Of a stretch of DNA of 33,285 nt, positions 19,140 through 27,371 are shown piece after piece (within the stretch, counting starts at the first letter, position 1; each line of letters starts with the position of its first letter). A program made the position numbers and the translations under genes. Source of the stretch: Bacteroidota bacterium (GTDB lineage: Bacteria > Bacteroidota > Bacteroidia > B-17B0 > Aurantibacillaceae); the NCBI GenBank assembly GCA_021323535.1, contig JAJONO010000052.1:1-33285 (forward strand), given 5' to 3'. The notes below the pieces were generated by a model, which worked only from the letters and a program-made list of their open reading frames with translations, searched no databases and was not told the origin of the DNA.

Positions 19140-19169
19140 TTGACAAGCAAGGTTTTTCGTATACATTTG
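19140..19169 (+). promoter_or_regulatory. Promoter of the HU gene
   Basis: TTG at 19140-19142, 19 bases, then TACATTTG at 19162-19169, an exact -7 match. The leader before the ATG at 19218 would be about 40 bases. It is the best promoter in the window. Confidence 0.65.
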
Positions 19170-19217
19170 CTTCGTAATAAATTATTTAATTGTTTAACTT
19201 TTAAAACACAAGACAAA

Positions 19218-19499
19218 ATGAACAAAGCAGAATTAATCGATTCAATCGCTTCAAGCGCAAAATTAACTAAAGCTGATGCTGGTCGTGCATTAGACGCTAC
19301 AATCGAATCAATCCACAAGGCACTTAAAAAAGGTGACCGTATTGGTTTAGTAGGTTTCGGATCTTTCTCAGTTGCTAAACGCGCTGCTCGTACTGGTCGT
19401 AATCCACAAACCGGAAAAGAAATTAAAATTGCTGCTAAAAAAGTAGTAAAATTCAAAGCCGGTGCTGAGTTAGCTGGTTCAGTTAACAAAGGAAAATAA
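19218..19499 (+). CDS. HU family DNA-binding protein
   Basis: A 93-residue nucleoid protein of the HU/IHF family that binds and bends DNA as a dimer. It starts [11 protein letters not shown], has the dimer helices to about residue 40, the [13 protein letters not shown] turn, and the DNA-contacting arm [12 protein letters not shown] with the conserved proline, ending in a short basic tail. The frame remains open upstream to a TTG at 19140, but that codon is the promoter's TTG and the extra residues do not fit the family, so ATG 19218 is the start. It has its own promoter and terminator. Confidence 0.95.
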   Translation: MNKAELIDSIASSAKLTKADAGRALDATIESIHKALKKGDRIGLVGFGSFSVAKRAARTGRNPQTGKEIKIAAKKVVKFKAGAELAGSVNKGK

Positions 19500-19520
19500 T
19501 TGTAGATACAATTAGATTTT

Positions 19521-19553
19521 AAAAAAGCTGCTAATGATATTAGCAGCTTTTTT
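19521..19553 (+). terminator. Intrinsic terminator of the HU gene
   Basis: A nine-pair stem, GCTGCTAAT (19527-19535) with ATTAGCAGC (19539-19547), has a three-base loop and flanking A6 and T6, so it could work in both directions. Confidence 0.9.
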
Positions 19554-19662
19554 GTTTTATGAAATTTGCGGTTCAGCGATTTTATTTGTAAATTAGATTT
19601 ATCTCCATTGTTTTTAACAAACAAAATCCTTGTTTTCCGGGCTATTTATGATCAAATTTAAT

Positions 19663-19693
19663 TTTGTATGTGGTAATTTATTTACTATTTTAG
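19663..19693 (+). promoter_or_regulatory. Possible promoter of the second T9SS cargo gene
   Basis: TTTG at 19663-19666, 19 bases, then TATTTTAG at 19686-19693. The -7 element differs from consensus by one base (A for T before the final G), but the spacing is ideal. Confidence 0.45.
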
Positions 19694-19729
19694 CCTCTTA
19701 TATAATTAGAAAAACTAAAACCAAATAAC

Positions 19730-21937
19730 ATGAAAAAACAACTACTATTGGGATCGCTTTTACTAGCAGCAGTAAGCGCTTTTCCTCAACAAGGTAGAAC
19801 AAAGCCGGCAGGGCAGGTTGATGTTGCTGAAAAGTACCATCAGAAAATGCTCAGAACAATGAAAGAGCCGTCAGCGTCTACTCTGAATAACAACTCAGTT
19901 GCAACTAATCCACAACCGGAGGCAAGCATGAGTGCTGCACCAACCGGTACATGGAACCTTATCGCAGGTTCAAGAAACCTTTACGGCGTGCTTGTGAGTG
20001 AACAAAGACCTTTACAATACAACAGTGCGTTAAACACAGTATCTTATATCCACAGATGTAGTAATACATATTCAGGTAGCCCGGTAGATAACACTGGTGT
20101 TATCGTTGCCGAAATTTCTACAGACTGGGGTGCTACATGGGACAGTACAGCTCTTTGGAGCGATGCTAACCAGGGGCGTTACCCGGGTGGTGGTATCTAC
20201 AACCCTGCTGGTAATACTAACATCAACAACGCTTATGTTGTTGCTGCGGGTCCTACTACCAACGGTAGCGGATGGCAAGGAAGTTTCTTTGCTTCTAAGC
20301 AATTAGGTACAGCTAACTATAACTCAACTGCAAGCGCTGCACCTGGTGCCATGCAATTCATTAACAACTCTGCTCCGTTAACTAACACGGCTGTAGGTAA
20401 AGTTGATTTCCCACGTTATTGCTTCACTGCTACTAACGATGGTAAAATGAGATCAGTTGGAAGGATCGTTAATGATATCAATAACACTTCAAGTAACGCA
20501 GGTTATGGTTACAGAGGTATCAACATGGTAAAAGGAACCTATAACGCTGGTGTATTTGACTGGGTTGGAGATTCTATCATGTTCAACGGTGTTGTATACA
20601 TGAACACTGCAGGAACCGCTGGTTCTACTTCTGACGACTATTTCATGGCAACTGGTTCGCCAATGTTAGCATTCAACGAAGCGGGAACTCATGGTTACGC
20701 TTTCATCATTGGTGTTCGTAATTCGCCAGCTAATGCAAATAGCAGCGGATATCAGCCAATCGTTTGGAGAACTTCTGATGGTGGTGGCTCATGGTCATTA
20801 ATGCCAGGTATCGATTTCGCTTCACCAACATTCTCAAACGTTATCAAACATCTTTACGCAGTTCCAGAAAATACAACTAAAACCATTCCTTTGTTTAACG
20901 CATCTGAAGGTATCGGCGCAGTTGTTGACGCTAATAACAAATTACACTTGGTAATGACAGTTGTTGCCTCTTCAAGAGAAGAGCAGGATTCTGTAGGATA
21001 TTCTTTCACAAACACTTTAAGTGTTAACTCTTCTACCGCTACCTACTCATGGGGCCATGTTCCTGGTGACAGACCTTACATTTATGATTTCATGTTAGAT
21101 GGAGCTACATCAACATGGGATTATATGGTTGTTGACTCTATGTCATCTGAAGCTCCTAGCGGAACATCTGGCGAAGGTGGATTCTCTGAGAACCCATTCG
21201 ATGAAGATGCTGGCGCTAAACAAGTATCTGACGCCCGTATTCAGGCTTCACGTACTGTTGATGGTAAATTCGTAGTAATTTCATGGGCTGAATCTGACAC
21301 TAACTTTACTAACAGCGGTGTAAAATACAATATCATTCCTGATATTAAAGTACGTTGCATCGACGTTCAGAACGGTGGTGGTTCAGGTAACTACTTCCTT
21401 TCTCCAACCGAACTTAACATTAGTAAATTAGGTACTAACTTACAGGTTGAGAAAAAAGCCGTGATGCACTATATGACACCTGTTTCCGGTGCAATGGCCA
21501 TTGGTACAAATCCTACCAAAACAAGTACAATAACAACTGGTTTCACTATTACTCACAGTCAGGGACCTGGTGCACAGCCTGGAACTATCTTTGCTGGTTT
21601 AACAAGTAACGCACATTGGTTTTGTGCTCCAAAAATGGATTTCAACCTCGCGGTTGTTGGTGTAAAGGAAAACGCTCTTGAAAGCGTTAACTCTGCAGTA
21701 ATTTATCCTAACCCTGCTTCAGGAAACGCTGTTCTTTCTATTGACATGGTTGACAACGCTAATGTATCAATTGATGTTTACAGCACAGTTGGTCAACTCG
21801 TGAAAAGCAGCAAAACAACTGCACAGGTTGGAGAAAATACTATCAACTTCGATCTTTCTAACTTAGCTACCGGCATTTACATGGTGAATGTAAAAGTTGG
21901 AAACGCTGTTAGCACGAAAAAATTAATCGTTGAATAA
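19730..21937 (+). CDS. Large secreted T9SS cargo protein
   Basis: A 735-residue exported protein with a signal peptide ending in SAFPQQ near residue 21 and a type A sorting domain from about residue 656 (VIYPNPASGNAVLSI, then YSTVGQLVKSSK and a final VSTKKLIVE). Between them is a long beta-rich region with sequences like BNR repeats (STDWGATWDSTALWSD, RTSDGGGSWSLMPG) and several Asp/Gly-rich loops, but I recognise no catalytic motif. Codon use is biased to GCT, AAC, ACT and GTT as in the PKD cargo gene and HU, consistent with high expression. A strong terminator follows. Confidence 0.88.
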   Translation: MKKQLLLGSLLLAAVSAFPQQGRTKPAGQVDVAEKYHQKMLRTMKEPSASTLNNNSVATNPQPEASMSAAPTGTWNLIAGSRNLYGVLVSEQRPLQYNSALNTVSYIHRCSNTYSGSPVDNTGVIVAEISTDWGATWDSTALWSDANQGRYPGGGIYNPAGNTNINNAYVVAAGPTTNGSGWQGSFFASKQLGTANYNSTASAAPGAMQFINNSAPLTNTAVGKVDFPRYCFTATNDGKMRSVGRIVNDINNTSSNAGYGYRGINMVKGTYNAGVFDWVGDSIMFNGVVYMNTAGTAGSTSDDYFMATGSPMLAFNEAGTHGYAFIIGVRNSPANANSSGYQPIVWRTSDGGGSWSLMPGIDFASPTFSNVIKHLYAVPENTTKTIPLFNASEGIGAVVDANNKLHLVMTVVASSREEQDSVGYSFTNTLSVNSSTATYSWGHVPGDRPYIYDFMLDGATSTWDYMVVDSMSSEAPSGTSGEGGFSENPFDEDAGAKQVSDARIQASRTVDGKFVVISWAESDTNFTNSGVKYNIIPDIKVRCIDVQNGGGSGNYFLSPTELNISKLGTNLQVEKKAVMHYMTPVSGAMAIGTNPTKTSTITTGFTITHSQGPGAQPGTIFAGLTSNAHWFCAPKMDFNLAVVGVKENALESVNSAVIYPNPASGNAVLSIDMVDNANVSIDVYSTVGQLVKSSKTTAQVGENTINFDLSNLATGIYMVNVKVGNAVSTKKLIVE

Positions 21938-21956
21938 TTAATTCGATTATAAAACT

Positions 21957-21991
21957 TAAAAGCCCTGAAGCATATCGCTTCGGGGCTTTTT
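21957..21991 (+). terminator. Intrinsic terminator after the second T9SS cargo gene
   Basis: The hairpin pairs AAAAGCCC-GAAGC with GCTTC-GGGCTTTT around an ATATC loop (one T/G position in the stem), followed by a T run. Confidence 0.88.
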
Positions 21992-22011
21992 ATTTGTGGA
22001 CGATACACAAT

Positions 22012-22042
22012 AAAAACGCCCCGCAGTGTGTCTACGGAGCGC
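22012..22042 (-). terminator. Intrinsic terminator of the aminotransferase gene
   Basis: Bases 22017-22026 pair with 22032-22041. Read on the minus strand the ten pairs are all Watson-Crick or G-U and are followed by five T. Confidence 0.65.
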
Positions 22043-22065
22043 TCTCAAATCTCAAAAATAAATTC

Positions 22066-23346
22066 CTAGGATAATTTCTGTAACGCGTTACGCAATCCTG
22101 AAATGATTCCGTCTACATCTTTTTCACTGCAGGTTCCAACTGATAAGCGGTACCAGTCTGAATTATCGGAAGCGCCAAAAGCATAAAAAGGTACAATGGC
22201 CAACTTAGCTTCGTCCAGCAGATATTTAGTAATGTCTTTTGTTGTATTTAATGTTTGTCCGGAAGCTGTTTTCTTTCCATGAAGAGAAAATCTTACAGTA
22301 AGGTAAATGGCAGCCTGGGGTGTAATAGAATCTACATTATGTCCTTCTGATTTCAGTTTCTGAAAACCGGTATGAAATCCGCGAAGACGTAAATCGATTT
22401 TTTTCTTTTGTTCAACAAGAAAGTTATCGTATTGTTTAAGGTCGGATAAATATTTGGCAGTGGCCATTTGTTCGGCTTTTGGGGCCCATGCGCCAATATG
22501 AGTTAAGATCGCTTTCATTTTATCGATCACAAATTTTGGCCCCATGCTCCACCCTACTCTTACCCCGGTTGCAGCGAGCGATTTGGAAATACCATCTACA
22601 AACACCGTGTAATTTTTCATTTCGGGACGAAGAGACACGGGATCGTAATGTTTTATATCGCCAAATGTAAGCGCCCAGTAGATCTGGTCGTACATAAGAT
22701 AAACCGGTTTCTGATCGGGACCACGTCTTTTGTTTTCTTCAAGGATCATATCGCAAATTTCTTCAAGGCCTTCCTTTGTAAAAACGGTTCCGGTTGGATT
22801 TTGAGGTGAACAAAGCGCTACAAGCGAAGCTTTAGAAATATGAGGTTTAATATCCACCGCGCTCGGCATAAAATTATTTTCTGCCTTAGCTTCAATAACC
22901 AATTGTTTTGCCCCGTTAAGATAGCTATAGTGATTGTTGTTCCAGGATGGCACCGCGAATATCACCGTGTCATTTGCATCTACCAGTGCGCGGAAAATCG
23001 CGTAAATAACAGGTCTTGCCCCGCCGGCAATAAGAATCTCATCCGTCTTATAATCCAGGCCGCCTCTTTCCTTCAGTAAAACGCTTACCGCCTGGCGCAG
23101 TTCGGCCATTCCATCGGCTGCCGGATAATTGGTCTGGTCGGCGAAATAAGCATCCACTATCATTTGTTTAAGATCGGCAGGGATTGGGAACTCTTTGGGG
23201 TTAAAATCGCCAATGGTGAGGTTATAGATCTTTTCGCCTTGTTTTACCTTTTCGTTTACTTCGGCGGCAAGTTTAATAATCTCTGAACCTATAATGTTTT
23301 CGGCTAGTTTAGAAACTTTCATAGCGGGAATTTGTAATGTGGTCAT
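22066..23346 (-). CDS. Class I/II PLP aminotransferase (aspartate aminotransferase-like)
   Basis: A 426-residue PLP enzyme of fold type I. Visible landmarks are the N-terminal LTIGDFNP segment, SPQNPTGT in the middle, MYDQIYWALTF (Asp/Tyr near the ring) and DGISKSLAATGVRVGW with the Schiff-base lysine at residue 255, plus YRLSVGTCSEKD near the end carrying the substrate-carboxylate arginine. It probably transaminates aspartate or another amino acid with 2-oxoglutarate; the exact substrate cannot be read. It is divergent from the LacI-type regulator and shares the intergenic region that carries the phased repeats. Confidence 0.9.
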   Translation of the reverse strand: MTTLQIPAMKVSKLAENIIGSEIIKLAAEVNEKVKQGEKIYNLTIGDFNPKEFPIPADLKQMIVDAYFADQTNYPAADGMAELRQAVSVLLKERGGLDYKTDEILIAGGARPVIYAIFRALVDANDTVIFAVPSWNNNHYSYLNGAKQLVIEAKAENNFMPSAVDIKPHISKASLVALCSPQNPTGTVFTKEGLEEICDMILEENKRRGPDQKPVYLMYDQIYWALTFGDIKHYDPVSLRPEMKNYTVFVDGISKSLAATGVRVGWSMGPKFVIDKMKAILTHIGAWAPKAEQMATAKYLSDLKQYDNFLVEQKKKIDLRLRGFHTGFQKLKSEGHNVDSITPQAAIYLTVRFSLHGKKTASGQTLNTTKDITKYLLDEAKLAIVPFYAFGASDNSDWYRLSVGTCSEKDVDGIISGLRNALQKLS

Positions 23347-23463
23347 TTTTAAAGGCTACAAACCTAAATCAATAAAAACACTATTCAAATAATCATTAAT
23401 AACTTTTAAGATGTTGTTCAGCTATAAAAAACCGAAAATCGTCTTATATTCATGCAGTTATAT

Positions 23464-23525
23464 CTAAATCCTTTTAAATTTCTCTAAAATTCTTTTAGTT
23501 TTACCTAAAATACCTTTAGATTTAC
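23464..23525. promoter_or_regulatory. Three helically phased operator-like repeats upstream of the LacI-type gene
   Basis: Imperfect palindromes of the form CTAAA-n5-TTTAG occur three times: 23464-23478 (weakest copy), 23484-23498 (CTAAAATTCTTTTAG) and 23505-23519 (CTAAAATACCTTTAG). Each is followed by an ATTTAC- or TTTTAC-like tail; copies 2 and 3 are identical at 18 of 21 bases. Right half-sites are spaced exactly 21 bases apart, two helix turns. Confidence 0.65.
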
Positions 23526-23565
23526 TTATACGGAATCCCATTAATTACACCAAAAAATTATTCCT

Positions 23566-24576
23566 ATGAAAAGATTGCAGTTAGAAGACCTTTCGAAACA
23601 GCTGGGCTACTCGAAGACCCTCATCTCGATGGTTCTGAATGGAAAAGGAAATCAGTATGGCATCAGTAAGAAAACACAAACCGCTGTATTGGATGCAGTG
23701 GCGCAGTTGGATTACACGCCAAATAAATTTGCCAAAGCTCTGCGAACAGGCAAGAGTTATTTTGTAGGACTCATTGTGGCGGATATTTCCAATCCGTTTT
23801 ATTCTACAATCGCAAAAAATATTGAACACGTTCTATTTGAGCGGGGCTACAATCTTATGGTGTGCAGCACCGAAGAAAACGAAGAAAAAGAAAAACGTCT
23901 TGTTGAAATGATGCTTAACCAGCAGGGAGTGGACGGTGTAATTGTTTCCACTACATTTAAAGATTCTTCTTTTTACGACCAGCCACGTTTTGCAAAAACG
24001 CCGCTGGTATTCATTGACCGTTTGCTTCCACTCTTCAACACGAATTACGTGGTGATTGATAACTACGGCGGTTCACTTGAAATTGTATCGCACCTGGTGA
24101 AAGATGGCTCTAAAAAAATTGCCTGCCTTTCTATTTCCCCTTCGTACCTGAGCACTATCGAAGATCGTGTGAACGGATACAAAGACGCGCTGATCAAAAA
24201 TAAATTAAAGCAGGATAACGATCTTATTAAGATGATCCATTTCGAGAGCATTAATGCCGATGTGGAAAATGCAATGAGAGAATTACTTGCCAGACATCCT
24301 GATCTGGATGCTGTTTACGCGTTAAACAATCACATTGCTACCGCTTTATTAAAAACACTCCGTAAAAAAGAATTCGAAAATTATAACGGCAAATTAAAGA
24401 TCGCCTGCTTTGATGATATTGAACTATTTAATATCATTGATAAAAAAGTGGTTTCGGTTTCGCAGCCAATTGAAGAGATAGGCAAAAACGCCTCGCTGTT
24501 AATGCTCGATATCATTGACGGAAAACAAGTGAATAAATCGAACGTGGTGCTTTCTACAAAAGTGATTGAGCGCTGA
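23566..24576 (+). CDS. LacI/GalR-family transcriptional regulator
   Basis: A 336-residue DNA-binding regulator. Residues 1-50 hold the LacI-type helix-turn-helix (LEDLSKQLGYSKTLISMVLNG) and hinge (YTPNKFAKALRTGKS). Residues 58-336 are a periplasmic-binding-protein-like effector domain (VGLIVADISNPFYSTIAKN, a GVDGVIVSTT core, DAVYALNNHIATALLKTL, and IACFDDIELFNI). It most likely senses a sugar or related small molecule. No sugar-use gene adjoins it; the neighbours are a divergent aminotransferase and a convergent SprT-like gene whose end overlaps this one by 23 bases. It is probably autoregulated through the repeats at 23464-23525. Confidence 0.93.
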   Translation: MKRLQLEDLSKQLGYSKTLISMVLNGKGNQYGISKKTQTAVLDAVAQLDYTPNKFAKALRTGKSYFVGLIVADISNPFYSTIAKNIEHVLFERGYNLMVCSTEENEEKEKRLVEMMLNQQGVDGVIVSTTFKDSSFYDQPRFAKTPLVFIDRLLPLFNTNYVVIDNYGGSLEIVSHLVKDGSKKIACLSISPSYLSTIEDRVNGYKDALIKNKLKQDNDLIKMIHFESINADVENAMRELLARHPDLDAVYALNNHIATALLKTLRKKEFENYNGKLKIACFDDIELFNIIDKKVVSVSQPIEEIGKNASLLMLDIIDGKQVNKSNVVLSTKVIER

Positions 24577-25210
24577 TATTCGGTTGATCGAACAATTGAA
24601 CTTCTGTAAGCGGATCGAAAAGGTAAACCGATCCCGATTTTAATTCAACGCATTTAATACGCTTCCTTATTTTTTCTCCTTTTCTGAAAACCTTGCTGTT
24701 ATATAAGAAGAATGTATTATCAGGCACGCGCTCCACAAACAGCGAATCTGAATCTTCATCGTGCAGTTTCAATACACGTAACAGCTTAGTATCCGTACAA
24801 CTTGTAGCTGCCGGGTTCTGCATATAATTTCTCAAAGCCGAAAAAACTTCAAGCGGAAATATTTCAGTGGTCAGAAACGGCTGCATGAGTTTTTTGAAAT
24901 TATTTTTCCATTCGTAACCGTGAGGCGCCACTCCGTTTTTATATTCATTGTAAGTAACCAGATGGGCCACTTCATGCACTAATGTTATCAGGAAAGAAAA
25001 CTTATTGAGATTATGGTTGATGGTGATCGTGTGATTAAGTCCGTTATGCGGCGATGTGTAATCACCCAGCCTGGTACTTCGTTCGCGTTTGATCTTTAAT
25101 TTAAAATCATATTCAACGATCCATCGCGCAATCGTATCCACACTTTGTTCAGGAAGATACTTTTTGAGTATCTCCGAATTCTTCTGATATTGAATAGCCC
25201 TCAAATCCAC
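24554..25210 (-). CDS. SprT-like zinc metalloprotease domain protein
   Basis: A 218-residue protein with the SprT-like protease signature: HEVAH at 79-83, followed by His97 in PHGYEWK as the probable third zinc ligand. The family includes Spartan/Wss1 proteases that degrade DNA-protein crosslinks and bacterial SprT proteins of less certain role. After residue 130 comes a C-terminal extension (SDSLFVERVPDNTFFLYNS, KIRKRIKCVELKSG) like the zinc-ribbon or SH3-like part of other SprT proteins, but with few cysteines, so the ribbon may be degenerate. Its 3' end overlaps the 3' end of the LacI-type gene. Confidence 0.85.
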   Translation of the reverse strand: MDLRAIQYQKNSEILKKYLPEQSVDTIARWIVEYDFKLKIKRERSTRLGDYTSPHNGLNHTITINHNLNKFSFLITLVHEVAHLVTYNEYKNGVAPHGYEWKNNFKKLMQPFLTTEIFPLEVFSALRNYMQNPAATSCTDTKLLRVLKLHDEDSDSLFVERVPDNTFFLYNSKVFRKGEKIRKRIKCVELKSGSVYLFDPLTEVQLFDQPNISAQSLL

Positions 25211-25283
25211 GCTGCAAAAATAATCAGCTTTCTCCGTATAAAACCGACCAATTTTCTAACTTTACAACAAAATTTTGTTAACG

Positions 25284-26060
25284 ATGAAGCACAGAGAAGT
25301 TATTAACCATATTGTAAACTGGCTGGCCGATTATTCCGTAAAATCCTGTACCAATGGTTTTGTAATTGGGATTTCGGGAGGAATAGACAGCGCCGTGACC
25401 TCTACATTGTGCGCAATGACCGGAAAACGTGTTATTGTGCTGAATATGCCCATACGGCAGTTTAAAAACGAGTTTGACCGAAGCAATGAACACATCGAAT
25501 GGCTGAAAGCTAATTTTAAAAATGTGGAACAGGGTACAGTTGAGCTTACCGGAGTTCTTGATGCCTTCGAAAAAAGTCTTCCAACCGATATACAGGATTT
25601 TCTTACAATGGCCAATGCGCGCGCGCGTATCAGGATGACAACTTTATACGCTTTTGCAACTCACAATAAATTACTTGTTGCAGGCACAGGAAATAAAGTA
25701 GAAGATTTCGGCGTTGGTTTCTTCACAAAGTATGGAGACGGCGGTGTCGATCTTTCTCCGATTGCTGACCTTTACAAAACCGAAGTCTATGCTCTTGGAA
25801 AAGAACTTGGAGTAGTAAACAGCATTCAGGGCGCCAAACCTACCGATGGATTATTTGCCGACGGAAGAACTGACGAAGATCAGATTGGTGCGACTTATCC
25901 CGAACTGGAATGGGCAATGGAATACATTTCAAAAAAAGAAACTTATCAGCTTAGTGAAAGACAAAAACAGGTAATGGAAATTTACGGCGCCCGTCATAGC
26001 GCCAACAAACATAAAATAGATCCTATTCCTGTTTGTTTGATACCAACTGCGTTGAAATAA
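25284..26060 (+). CDS. nadE: NH3-dependent NAD(+) synthetase
   Basis: Last step of NAD synthesis: amidation of deamido-NAD with ATP and ammonia. The 258-residue product has the PP-loop SGGIDS at 31-36 and the family's later landmarks, ARARIRMTTLYAFA, LLVAGTGNKVEDFGVGFFTKYGDGGVDL (the deamido-NAD/ATP-binding region, motif parts in order) and KTEVYALGKELGV. There is no glutaminase domain, so it depends on free ammonia. The frame can be extended to a TTG at 25275, but ATG 25284 is chosen. It is not next to other NAD genes; kynU lies far upstream. Confidence 0.95.
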   Translation: MKHREVINHIVNWLADYSVKSCTNGFVIGISGGIDSAVTSTLCAMTGKRVIVLNMPIRQFKNEFDRSNEHIEWLKANFKNVEQGTVELTGVLDAFEKSLPTDIQDFLTMANARARIRMTTLYAFATHNKLLVAGTGNKVEDFGVGFFTKYGDGGVDLSPIADLYKTEVYALGKELGVVNSIQGAKPTDGLFADGRTDEDQIGATYPELEWAMEYISKKETYQLSERQKQVMEIYGARHSANKHKIDPIPVCLIPTALK

Positions 26061-26125
26061 TTTATTAATGATGAAGCGTGCCGATAACCATCGGGATTAT
26101 CTGCTTGATTAAAAAACGAAAAAAC

Positions 26126-26434
26126 ATGTTAGGAAAATTCGGAGATATGATGAGCAAATTGCAGGAAGCTAAAAAACTCGCGGAAGAAATTAAACGTAAA
26201 CTCGACGACACTATTCTTACTGCGGAAGTAGCGAGTGGCGATATTAAAATTGAGATTACCGGTAACAGGAAAATAAAAAATATTTTTATCGATGCTTCCA
26301 TTCAGCATGGTGATAAACAACAACTCGAGGAATTGCTTCTTACCGCGATAAACAAAGCCATAGAAAAAGCCGATAAGGTTAACGAAGAAGAGATGAAAAA
26401 AGTGGCAGGCGGCATGATGCCCGGACTCTTCTGA
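26126..26434 (+). CDS. YbaB/EbfC family nucleoid-associated protein
   Basis: A 102-residue protein starting MLGKFGDMMSKLQEAKK with a long helix, the family's GxIKIEITGN strand region, and the terminal KVAGGMMPGLF tail, all typical of YbaB/EbfC DNA-binding dimers. In many bacteria the gene is next to recR or dnaX, but here it follows nadE by 65 bases, so it is more like the Bacteroidota arrangement. The in-frame ATG at 26078 would add 16 residues (MPITIGIICLIKKRKN) that do not resemble the family. Confidence 0.92.
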   Translation: MLGKFGDMMSKLQEAKKLAEEIKRKLDDTILTAEVASGDIKIEITGNRKIKNIFIDASIQHGDKQQLEELLLTAINKAIEKADKVNEEEMKKVAGGMMPGLF

Positions 26435-26549
26435 TAATAACACAAACCATAAAGAGAATTAATTTCTACACTTTAATTTTTCTGTCCAAAAAAACTTAAT
26501 TCGTTTTCGTTGGCACGCTTTTATCAGTTCATTGGTAAAAACAATTTCA

Positions 26550-27215
26550 ATGAAACGTTTAATTCTTGTTACTTTATCATTTGCCTTATTAACCAATTCA
26601 TGTAAGAACTGGAACCGTACACAAAAAGGAACCGCTATTGGTGCCGGAACAGGAGCCGCCGCGGGTGCTGTTATCGGTAAAGCTGCCGGAGATAAAACCA
26701 TACTCGGCGCTATTATCGGCGCAGCTGTTGGTGGCGCAACGGGAGCAGCCATTGGGCATTATATGGACAAGCAAGCCGAAGAAATTCAGAAAGACGTTGA
26801 GGGTGCGAAAGTAGAACGTGTTGGCGAAGGAATTAAAATTACATTTGACTCCGGAATATTATTTGATGTAAACTCATCTACATTAAAAGGAGAAGCGAAA
26901 GATAACATTCAGCAGCTTGCCAAAGTGCTTCAGAAATATGACGACACTGAAATTTTAATTGAAGGTCACACCGATAATACCGGCGATGATAAATACAACC
27001 AGGATCTTTCAGTAAAACGCGCCGAATCGGTTTCCAACACAGTGAAGATCCAGGGCATTAAGGGCTCGCGGGTTACAACGGTGGGTTATGGCGAGGCTCA
27101 ACCTATTGACAATAATGAAACAATTGATGGCCGTGCGAAAAACCGAAGAGTTGATATTGCAATTATGGCGAATAAAAAATTAAAGAAAGCCGCTAAGCGC
27201 GGAGACATCAAGTAA
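26550..27215 (+). CDS. OmpA-family lipoprotein with glycine zipper
   Basis: A 221-residue outer-membrane lipoprotein. A lipobox (LLTNSC) puts the lipidated cysteine at residue 18. Residues 25-75 form a glycine-zipper segment (repeated GxxxG: GTAIGAGTGAAAGAVIG, GAIIGAAVGGATGAAIGH). Residues 105-205 are an OmpA C-terminal peptidoglycan-binding domain with IEGHTDNTGDDKYNQDLSVKRA and NRRVDIAI. It probably links outer membrane and cell wall. Start ATG 26550 is preferred to the in-frame TTG at 26532. The convergent neighbour is a SpoIIE-type gene, separated by a long inverted repeat. Confidence 0.92.
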   Translation: MKRLILVTLSFALLTNSCKNWNRTQKGTAIGAGTGAAAGAVIGKAAGDKTILGAIIGAAVGGATGAAIGHYMDKQAEEIQKDVEGAKVERVGEGIKITFDSGILFDVNSSTLKGEAKDNIQQLAKVLQKYDDTEILIEGHTDNTGDDKYNQDLSVKRAESVSNTVKIQGIKGSRVTTVGYGEAQPIDNNETIDGRAKNRRVDIAIMANKKLKKAAKRGDIK

Positions 27216-27218
27216 AAA

Positions 27219-27367
27219 GGGAAAATGTAAGATGTAAGATGGAAAATGTGATGTGCTAAATTATAAATGCAGAGTAAACAAGAGTTTTAAAGATGTCCTA
27301 TAATTTTAAAGCCTGGTTTTTACTCTGCTTTTTTAACCACTGCCCCATTTTACATCTTACATTTTCC
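27219..27367. repeat. Intergenic inverted repeat, family A copy 2
   Basis: Perfect 18-base arms: GGAAAATGTAAGATGTAA at 27220-27237 and its complement at 27350-27367. Inside are a second perfect ten-base inverted repeat (GCAGAGTAAA at 27269-27278 and TTTACTCTGC at 27319-27328) and a direct repeat of TTTTAAAG. The element occupies almost the whole gap between two convergent genes. Confidence 0.7.
27269..27334 (+). terminator. Possible terminator inside the family A repeat
   Basis: The ten-pair stem 27269-27278 / 27319-27328 is followed by a T6 run, so it may end transcription of the OmpA gene. The 40-base loop makes it weaker than the other terminators here. Confidence 0.4.
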
Positions 27368-27371
27368 ATTT

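Noticed and set aside
19106-19624. 172-codon open frame on the minus strand opposite the HU gene
   Set aside because: It is the antisense shadow of HU and spans its promoter and terminator; HU is certain from its protein sequence and promoter.
23464-23525. Three short direct repeats considered as a CRISPR fragment
   Set aside because: The units are contiguous, with no spacers, and are palindromic operator-like; no cas gene is present.
26068-26112. 14-codon ORF (MMKRADNHRDYLLD) between nadE and the YbaB gene
   Set aside because: Too short to support, with no leader-peptide features such as codon runs or an attenuator; its CCGAT/ATCGG hairpin lacks a T tail.
27219-27367. Inverted repeat considered as a full insertion sequence
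   Set aside because: Only about 150 bases long with no transposase frame and no target-site duplication visible.
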